NCBI GenBank assembly: GCA_946410305.1
Contig: CAMJZV010000001.1
Span: 1 to 64,000, forward strand
Direction: 5' to 3'
Source of the DNA: an uncultured Prevotellaceae bacterium
Lineage (GTDB): Bacteria > Bacteroidota > Bacteroidia > Bacteroidales > Bacteroidaceae
Length of the DNA stretch: 64,000 nucleotides
Under the pieces are notes generated by a model, which saw only the letters and a program-made list of their open reading frames with translations, did no database searches and had not been told where the DNA came from. The position numbers and the translations under genes were made by a program. Shown piece by piece: positions 59,501-64,000 of this stretch (the stretch's first letter is position 1; each line of letters begins with the position of its first letter).

Positions 59501-59900
59501 CACCTGTCTTGTCACCAGCAAACTTTGAAGCCTTACCACTGACAACAATTTCCTTAAGTTCATTTGCATCCTCAGAAATCCAAACATTCAACTCGTAAGT
59601 TTCTGCCAGCTGAAGCGTGATCTCACGGAACGTCTTGGTCTCATAGCCGATATAGCTTACACTAACCGTGTATGGGCCACCGCTACGCATACCTTGAATG
59701 GCAAAACGACCACTAATGTTAGTCACTGCCGTGTACTTTGTACCTGAAGGCTCGTGAACAGCTACTACCGTTGCACCAATCACTTCCTCTTTGGTATCTT
59801 GCATGGTCACCTTACCACTGAGGGCTGAGGTGGTCACCTGTGCCATTATTGTTAACGAAAAAGTCAACATCATGGCGGTTAAAAATAGGATTCTTCGCAT
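56556..59900 (-). CDS. Oar-like TonB-dependent receptor with carboxypeptidase-like domain
   Basis: 1114 residues from MRRILFLTAMM; the 1181-residue track ORF extends through the promoter into the upstream gene and is rejected. Signal peptide (cut near IMAQ), then a CarboxypepD_reg-like repeat (SGKVTMQDTKEEVIGATVVAV, YIGYETKTF), a plug (IVVSGKASKF, VDGANFNNNFGLNDG, GGGVNAVTKSGTN) and a long barrel ending in KYFFN. The VTKSGTNxFxG and YAGGGMSFAG segments are typical of Oar proteins. The substrate is unknown; relatives are abundant surface proteins with roles in adhesion or uptake. Confidence 0.88.
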   Translation of the reverse strand: MRRILFLTAMMLTFSLTIMAQVTTSALSGKVTMQDTKEEVIGATVVAVHEPSGTKYTAVTNISGRFAIQGMRSGGPYTVSVSYIGYETKTFREITLQLAETYELNVWISEDANELKEIVVSGKASKFAGDKTGASTNINNEQMMSMPMISRSITDIAKLSPYAGGGMSFAGANGKMSNFTVDGANFNNNFGLNDGLPGGGSPISLDAIEEVQVVIAPYDVRQTNFIGGGVNAVTKSGTNTFKGTAYTYFRNEHMRGNKIDGVDLGPRAEDRKTVYGFTLGGPIIKNKLFFFTNYEYEKVPGEVIKYRARQQGEEAGGMVSRVYASDMEKVHDYLLNNYGYEAGSWTSFPADEKNEKFLARIDWNITDNHHLAVRYNSTKDTSYSGASRSTGDYQYKGTGDYRTGEKAMIFANSMYGNEKSVKSVSVDLNSRFSDVISNQLLYTYSYIKDPTRTSESATFPFIDISYPYDATSKAPSIEPYISAGYELFSWKNHVENKVSTLTDNITLYLGSHKVTGGFTYEHQFADNSYIREGTGQYRFRNITEFLSGAAPEAVNFTYGFNGNDSPTSAVRFNQFGIYLQDEWNVTSKFKLTYGIRFDDLMFDEQDVARNNAIYDLNYKDASGNTVYGFDGYRIDTGKWPDNHIQISPRVGFSWDVFGDRSLKVRGGTGIFTGRLPLVFFTNQPGNANIDKTTYSVGYNYKTGKWVDTNGHDEAWIQDKMNGLAGKFLGVNDLMQHFEVPTTNENHVAGSKISGVYSDFKMPQVWKSSIAVDYQIPVSFPLSVTGEFIYNKNINAVYMRNVNIKNPEAEGWQRFNGADNRYIYPKNYQYYSGKNAIMLDNTSKGYGYTANITVNAEPIRNLKLMAAYTHTESKEVSGLPGSDPVSAWQGVISVDGPNFCSAQRSYFVTPDQVTASVGYYLPIKLKEMTLGTHINLFYKGYSYTGTSFMYSNDMNGDGLTNDLMYIPKDDSEIKFKTDEDRIAFWNFVEQDDYLKSHKGEYAEAYSGRAPWLHRVDLRVAEDFEMKVFGTKQKFQVSVDIINFGNMLNSKWGVPKNDECCNYGRILKYEGVDSQNTPIFSMNSDSSGKYYSKSYDTVKSYSQCWSLQIGFKYFFN

Positions 59901-59932
59901 AGTATTATTCGATTTGTTTATATTTTCCGCTG

Positions 59933-59940
59933 CAAATTTA
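59933..59940 (-). promoter_or_regulatory. -7 box TAAATTTG for the Oar-like gene
   Basis: Minus-strand TAnnTTTG match 32 nt before the ATG at 59900, downstream of the preceding gene's stop. It fixes the start. Confidence 0.7.
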
Positions 59941-59967
59941 ATATTTTTTTTTGAAACTACACAATTT

Positions 59968-61719
59968 TTACGCTTCTTTTTGACGTAGTCCCATACGAGC
60001 CTCAACAACATTGACGACGTAGTCGCCCAACTTCTCGCACTCGTTGATGAGGTCCATATAGATAGTTCCGACTGCGTAGGTGTATTCGCGGTTGTTGACA
60101 TCGTTGATATTCTGCGATTTCAGCTGATTACGATAGTTATTGATTTCGTTCTCAATATTGAACGTACGGTTCACGTCGAACGACTCCTTACGACCACCCA
60201 TCAAACGGTTCATCTGCGAGAGACTTTGGTCTGTCAGCTCCATCATCTGGTGCAGATGGTCGTACTGTTTGTCAACGAAGTGGTCCTGCTTGCCGTTATA
60301 TTTACGGGAAATGGTACGGGCCATATTGAAGCAAGCATCACCAATAGACTCCAACTCAGAGACCTCACGGAGCATGGCGCGAATCTTTGCCTTGGTATCG
60401 TCAGACAGATGAGCGTCACTGACAGAGTTCAAATAGTTGGCAATCTCCAGCTCCATATTATCCGAGATGCCCTCATACTTCTCAATACGGGTATAGAGCT
60501 TATTAAACTCGCCAGCCTGGTTGTCTTTCTTCTTACCACTTGAGCTGGATGACAGCGTCAACAGCTCTCTCACCATACCAAACATGCGCTGCATACGGTT
60601 TGAGAATTGCTGTATCTCCTTCTGAGCCTCCAGGACAGAGAGCTCTGGAGTCTTCATGAAGCCAGCAGTAATGAAGTGCAGACGGAAGTCCTCCTCCTCG
60701 TCGACCTTCTTCGGCTTGATGACCCAGCAAACGAAGCGTTCTATCTGTGGGATGAACCATATCAGGATAAAGGTATTCGCCACATTAAATGACGTGTGGA
60801 ATGCAGCCAGCACAAAGCTCAGCTTGGCAGAGTTGGCTAAGACAGCGTGCGTACCGGCATTTTCTACCGTCATATTGACATCGTAGCCTACCCAACCGCA
60901 CACCATGTCGATGAAGGGGCGGAACACAAAGAGTATCCAGATGACACCAAAGACATTGAAGAACATGTGAGCCAATGCGGCACGACGGGCTTGTGTATTT
61001 GCTGACATCGCTGCCAGGTTAGAGGTCACGGTAGTACCGATGTTCTCACCCATCACGAGTGCAATACCCTGATAGATGGGCAGGGCACCACTCGAACAGA
61101 GTATCATGGTGATAGCCATCACTGCTGCCGACGACTGTACGCAGAACGTCAGTATGCCACCCAGCAGCAAGAAGATGAGCGTGGTCAGGAATGAGTCGGG
61201 GTCGAAAGAGGCAAAGAATTCAAGCACCGTCTGATTCTCACCTAAGTGCATATTCTGCCCCGTGACGCGCAGTGTTGCCAACGCGAAAATCAAAAAGGCA
61301 ACACCAAAGAGGAAGTCGCCGATATAGCGGTACTTCTTCTGGTATATCAGGATGATACCCACGAAGAATGCAGGGAAGGCCAGCTGACTGATATCGAACG
61401 ACATACCAGCAGACATAATCCACGCAGTCAGCGTGGTACCAATATTGGCACCCATAATGACGGAGATAGCCTGCGCCAGCGTTAACAAACCTGCGTTAAC
61501 GAAGGATACCGTCATCACCGTGGTTGCCGTCGATGACTGAACGGAGGCCGTCACCAACATACCCGTAAGCATTCCCGTAAATCTGTTTGTGGTCATAGCG
61601 CCCAACACATGGCGCAACTGGGGACCAGCCATCTTCTGCAAAGCCTCACTCATTGACTTCATACCATACATCAGCAGCGCCAAGGAGCCCAGAAGCGTGA
61701 AAATTACCCAAATGGACAT
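59968..61719 (-). CDS. Na/Pi cotransporter with C-terminal PhoU-like domain
   Basis: 583 residues from MSIWVIFTL; the track start lies in the promoter. The Na/Pi motif repeats QSSTATT (VTASVQSSTATTVM) and QSSAAV (CVQSSAAVMAI) are both present, with GANIGTT and GENIGTT following them. After about residue 370 a PhoU-like helical domain (FSNRMQRMFGMVRELL, ESIGDACFNMARTI) completes the NptA/YjbB type. It moves phosphate, with export and import both reported for the family. Divergent from the uridine-kinase gene. Confidence 0.92.
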   Translation of the reverse strand: MSIWVIFTLLGSLALLMYGMKSMSEALQKMAGPQLRHVLGAMTTNRFTGMLTGMLVTASVQSSTATTVMTVSFVNAGLLTLAQAISVIMGANIGTTLTAWIMSAGMSFDISQLAFPAFFVGIILIYQKKYRYIGDFLFGVAFLIFALATLRVTGQNMHLGENQTVLEFFASFDPDSFLTTLIFLLLGGILTFCVQSSAAVMAITMILCSSGALPIYQGIALVMGENIGTTVTSNLAAMSANTQARRAALAHMFFNVFGVIWILFVFRPFIDMVCGWVGYDVNMTVENAGTHAVLANSAKLSFVLAAFHTSFNVANTFILIWFIPQIERFVCWVIKPKKVDEEEDFRLHFITAGFMKTPELSVLEAQKEIQQFSNRMQRMFGMVRELLTLSSSSSGKKKDNQAGEFNKLYTRIEKYEGISDNMELEIANYLNSVSDAHLSDDTKAKIRAMLREVSELESIGDACFNMARTISRKYNGKQDHFVDKQYDHLHQMMELTDQSLSQMNRLMGGRKESFDVNRTFNIENEINNYRNQLKSQNINDVNNREYTYAVGTIYMDLINECEKLGDYVVNVVEARMGLRQKEA

Positions 61720-61754
61720 AAACTGAAATTTTGTGTTTTTGAAATATTTCGGTG

Positions 61755-61813
61755 CAAATATACAAAAAAAATCGTCTTTACACAAATAGTATGCAGTTTT
61801 TTTTATACCTTTG
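61755..61813. promoter_or_regulatory. divergent promoters for the Na/Pi gene and the kinase gene
   Basis: Minus-strand TATATTTG (61755-61762) and plus-strand TACCTTTG (61806-61813). Total span 59 bp, close to the 60-bp cassettes elsewhere, but without their word repeat. Confidence 0.7.
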
Positions 61814-61836
61814 CGAAATCAATAACGAATATTACC

Positions 61837-63519
61837 ATGACAGAACAAAATGTAAGGATTATTTGCCGCAACTTGGGACAGACGTTGGAGGTACCCGTAG
61901 GCTGCACGTTGGAGGAGGTTTATCAGCAAACTGGACTAACGATGGATTTTGGTCCAGTCAGTGCAAAAGTAAACAATAAGGTAGAGGGTATGCACTATCG
62001 TATCTACAAGCAGAAAACGATAGAATTTCTGGACTTGCAGTCTGCCAGTGGCATCCGTGCCTACACCCGTACCTTGTTTTTTGTGTTGTGCAAGGCAGCT
62101 CACGACATCTGGCCACAGTGCCGCGTCATGATTGACATTCCCATCAGCAACGGATACTATGTGGACATCGACCGTAAGGACGAACAAGGAAACAGGATAG
62201 AGATTACCCCCGACGACATCGCCGAGTTGCGAGAGCGCATGATGGCCATCATTGCTGAAGACCATCCCATTCACCGCTACGAGGCTACCACCGAAGAGGC
62301 CATTGAGATGTTCCGTAAAGAGGGAAGCTTGTCGAAGGTTAAACTGTTGGAGTATTCCGGCAGACTGTATACCACCTACTATGACCTGGACGGCTACCAG
62401 GACTACTACTATGGTACCCTGCTGACCTCAACAGGCAAGTTGCACCTCTTTGGTTTGGAATACTATTATAACGGCATCCTGCTGCGCATACCCTCACGCG
62501 AGAATCCAGAGAAGTTGGGAGCCTTCATCCGCCAGGACAAGATGTTCGAAATCTTCCAGGAGCACCACCAATGGCAGGACATCCTGAAGTTGCGCACCGT
62601 TGGCGACCTGAATGCGGCCATTGAACACGGCTATGCCAATAACCTGATACAGATCAGCGAGGCTCTACAAGAGAAGAAGATAGCGCAGATAGCTGACGAA
62701 ATAGCCCACCGCAAGGGCGTAAGAATGGTACTCATCGCAGGTCCTTCATCGAGTGGCAAGACTACCACCTGCAAACGTCTCTCTGTACAACTGGCCGTCA
62801 ACGGCATCAAACCCATTGGCATCTCGTTGGATGACTATTTCCTTGATCGTGACCAGACTCCTCGTGACGAAACTGGCGACTATGACTTCGAGCACCTACA
62901 TGCGCTGAACATTCCACTGCTCAACGAGCAGATGAATGCGCTGTTCCGTGGTGAGGAAGTGGAGCTGCCACGTTATAACTTCCAGAAGGGTAAGAGCGAG
63001 TGGAGCGGCAAGAAACTGAAGTTGAATGGCAACGAGATACTGGTGGTAGAGGGCATCCATGCTCTCAACCCGGAACTGACGGCACAGATTCCCGACGAAC
63101 AGATATATCGTATCTATGCGTCTGCATTGACCACCATTCTCCTCGACTCGCACAACTACATTCCTACCACCGACAACCGTCTGCTGCGCCGTATCATTCG
63201 CGACCACAAGTATCGTGGTGTATCCGCCAAAGATACCATACGTCGCTGGCCCAGCGTGCGCAAGGGTGAGAACCGCTGGATATTCCCCTTCCAGGAGAAT
63301 GCCGACGCCATGTTCAACTCAGCTATGCTCTTCGAGTTGGCCGTCATTAAGAAACAGGCCGAGCCTCTGTTGGAGGAGGTCTACGAAAACTGTGAGGAAC
63401 ATGCAGAAGCCTATCGCCTACTGAAGTTCCTGCATTATATCAAGCCCATATCCGAAGACCAGATACCTCCTACATCGCTGTTACGCGAGTTCTTAGGAGG
63501 CTCGTCATTCGAATATTGA
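61837..63519 (+). CDS. TGS-like domain fused to uridine/nucleoside kinase
   Basis: 560 residues. The N-terminus (about 1-60) looks like a TGS domain (VRIICRNLGQTLEVPVGCTLEEVY) and is followed by a threonyl-tRNA-synthetase-like second domain. From about 290 a uridine-kinase domain begins with Walker A GPSSSGKTT (302-310), DDYFLDRDQTPRD and the EGIHALNP lid region. This Bacteroidota-style fusion is annotated as nucleoside kinase; phosphorylation of uridine or cytidine is likely, the role of the tRNA-synthetase-like front part is unknown. It ends at a strong terminator. Confidence 0.88.
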   Translation: MTEQNVRIICRNLGQTLEVPVGCTLEEVYQQTGLTMDFGPVSAKVNNKVEGMHYRIYKQKTIEFLDLQSASGIRAYTRTLFFVLCKAAHDIWPQCRVMIDIPISNGYYVDIDRKDEQGNRIEITPDDIAELRERMMAIIAEDHPIHRYEATTEEAIEMFRKEGSLSKVKLLEYSGRLYTTYYDLDGYQDYYYGTLLTSTGKLHLFGLEYYYNGILLRIPSRENPEKLGAFIRQDKMFEIFQEHHQWQDILKLRTVGDLNAAIEHGYANNLIQISEALQEKKIAQIADEIAHRKGVRMVLIAGPSSSGKTTTCKRLSVQLAVNGIKPIGISLDDYFLDRDQTPRDETGDYDFEHLHALNIPLLNEQMNALFRGEEVELPRYNFQKGKSEWSGKKLKLNGNEILVVEGIHALNPELTAQIPDEQIYRIYASALTTILLDSHNYIPTTDNRLLRRIIRDHKYRGVSAKDTIRRWPSVRKGENRWIFPFQENADAMFNSAMLFELAVIKKQAEPLLEEVYENCEEHAEAYRLLKFLHYIKPISEDQIPPTSLLREFLGGSSFEY

Positions 63520-63539
63520 ATCAGGCCCGCCTATCAATG

Positions 63540-63590
63540 AATAAAAATGCAGGTTTAGCTAAAATTTTACGCTAAATCTGCATTTTTATT
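63540..63590 (+). terminator. intrinsic terminator after the kinase gene
   Basis: Long arms AATAAAAATGCAGGTTTAGC / GCTAAATCTGCATTTTTATT with one G-T-type mismatch and an 11-nt loop. The A/T ends make it bidirectional. Confidence 0.9.
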
Positions 63591-63598
63591 GCAATTTA

Positions 63599-63630
63599 TT
63601 TGGATATTACACAATAATTTGCGACCTTTG
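63599..63630 (+). promoter_or_regulatory. likely korA promoter with off-consensus -7 box
   Basis: TTTG at 63599-63602 and GACCTTTG at 63623-63630, 20 nt apart. The spacing fits the Bacteroidota -33/-7 pair, but the -7 starts GA instead of TA. Confidence 0.5.
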
Positions 63631-63679
63631 CAGGCGTTTATTCTTAGGAAAAGAAATACGTATATTCTAAATAAAAACT

Positions 63680-64000
63680 ATGGCTGAAAAATTAGAAGTG
63701 AAGGAGCTGGATCAGGTTGTTGTCCGCTTCTCTGGTGACTCCGGCGATGGTATGCAACTCGCAGGAAACATCTTCTCTACGGTTAGTGCCACCGTTGGTA
63801 ATGGCATTTCCACATTTCCCGACTATCCCGCCGACATCCGCGCCCCGCAAGGCTCGCTGACAGGTGTGTCTGGTTTCCAGGTACATATCGGTGCTGGTAA
63901 GGTGTACACCCCTGGTGACAAGTGCGACGTATTGGTAGCTATGAATGCTGCTGCACTGAAGACACAGTACCGCTATGCCAAGCCTGGTGCTACTATCATC
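63680..64000 (+). CDS. korA: 2-oxoacid:ferredoxin oxidoreductase subunit alpha (5' part)
   Basis: The first 107 codons; the gene runs off the window and is therefore absent from the ORF track. It begins MAEKLEVKELDQVVVRFSGDSGDGMQLAG, in which the GxSGDGxxxxG pattern is that of the gamma domain, fused at the front of the alpha subunit in KorA-type enzymes (2-oxoglutarate or other 2-oxoacids). The enzyme links CoA-dependent oxidative decarboxylation to ferredoxin. Which 2-oxoacid is used cannot be judged from this part. Confidence 0.88.
   Translation, partial: MAEKLEVKELDQVVVRFSGDSGDGMQLAGNIFSTVSATVGNGISTFPDYPADIRAPQGSLTGVSGFQVHIGAGKVYTPGDKCDVLVAMNAAALKTQYRYAKPGATII

Noticed and set aside
56556-60101. 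1181-residue version of the Oar-like receptor
   Set aside because: The extra 67 residues would come from the 3' end of the upstream transporter gene and the promoter region; the signal peptide begins at 59900.
63540-63590. attenuator of korA
   Set aside because: It lies upstream of the likely korA promoter and directly behind the kinase stop; a simple terminator explains it.

Overview
The window looks like a chromosomal segment from a Bacteroidales bacterium, most likely Prevotella or a close relative. The reasons are the Bacteroidota-type promoter box TAnnTTTG in front of nearly every transcription unit, the rplM-rpsI-rpsB-tsf gene order, DUF4271 next to hemD, an Oar-like TonB receptor, a TPP-riboswitch thiamine-uptake operon of the Bacteroides kind, and a fused gamma-alpha 2-oxoacid:ferredoxin oxidoreductase at the right edge. 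The genus is an inference. I found no phage, IS element, plasmid gene, rRNA or CRISPR array.

Layout. 0-4 kb: a secreted DUF3237 protein, then a long structured leader and the translation genes rplM, rpsI, rpsB and tsf. 4-7.7 kb: a BASS-type transporter divergent from comM and an SGNH hydrolase. 7.7-12.6 kb (minus): a TPR/OmpA-like lipoprotein, a thioredoxin-fold lipoprotein without its catalytic cysteines, and an AsmA-like protein. 12.7-18.1 kb: tRNA-Val, a DUF3857 protein directly behind tRNA-Leu, and a minus-strand chain pyrE, SRPBCC protein, argH, lipoprotein. 18.2-21.9 kb: TPP riboswitch, outer-membrane thiamine receptor, PnuT-type permease and thiamine pyrophosphokinase. 22-25.4 kb (minus): TraX-like protein, VanX-type dipeptidase, CstA-like transporter and two tiny unannotated ORFs. 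26-28.4 kb: argS and an RNase H. 28.7-46 kb: an envelope-glycan block with five glycosyltransferases, an LpxL-like acyltransferase, a coupled ATP-grasp/epimerase/aminotransferase/glycosyltransferase cassette, an MsbA-like ABC exporter and three membrane proteins of the LTA-synthase/YejM alkaline-phosphatase superfamily. 46-53.4 kb: miaB, an SDR dehydrogenase, tRNA-Gln, tyrS, and metK-DUF4271-hemD-rnpA-yidD. 53.5-64 kb: an M16 protease, an Oar-like receptor, a Na/Pi cotransporter, a TGS-uridine kinase and the 5' part of korA.

The most unusual content is not a gene. The window is dotted with small elements of two kinds. One kind is built from tandem, slightly varied 6-8 bp words (for example GGAGCAA, TGTTAGC, TAATTCA, GTGAAAA, TTTCGATG), often as imperfect foldbacks. 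They supply stop codons or C-terminal residues to rpsB, the BASS gene and a glycosyltransferase, code for part of a lipoprotein signal peptide, and interrupt argS and miaB in frame. The other kind is a GC-rich CCCCTCC-type palindrome inserted in frame in pnuT, thiN and miaB. Two divergent promoter regions 12 kb apart are 60-bp near-copies (55/60 by hand alignment) that contain both -7 boxes and one paired, palindrome-preserving substitution.

Gene starts were moved inward from the ORF-track starts wherever a -7 box lies at or downstream of the longer start (pyrE, argS, lpxL-like, ATP-grasp, GT2, both phosphotransferase genes, Na/Pi, Oar and others). All family calls come from reading motifs by eye; no database search was run.
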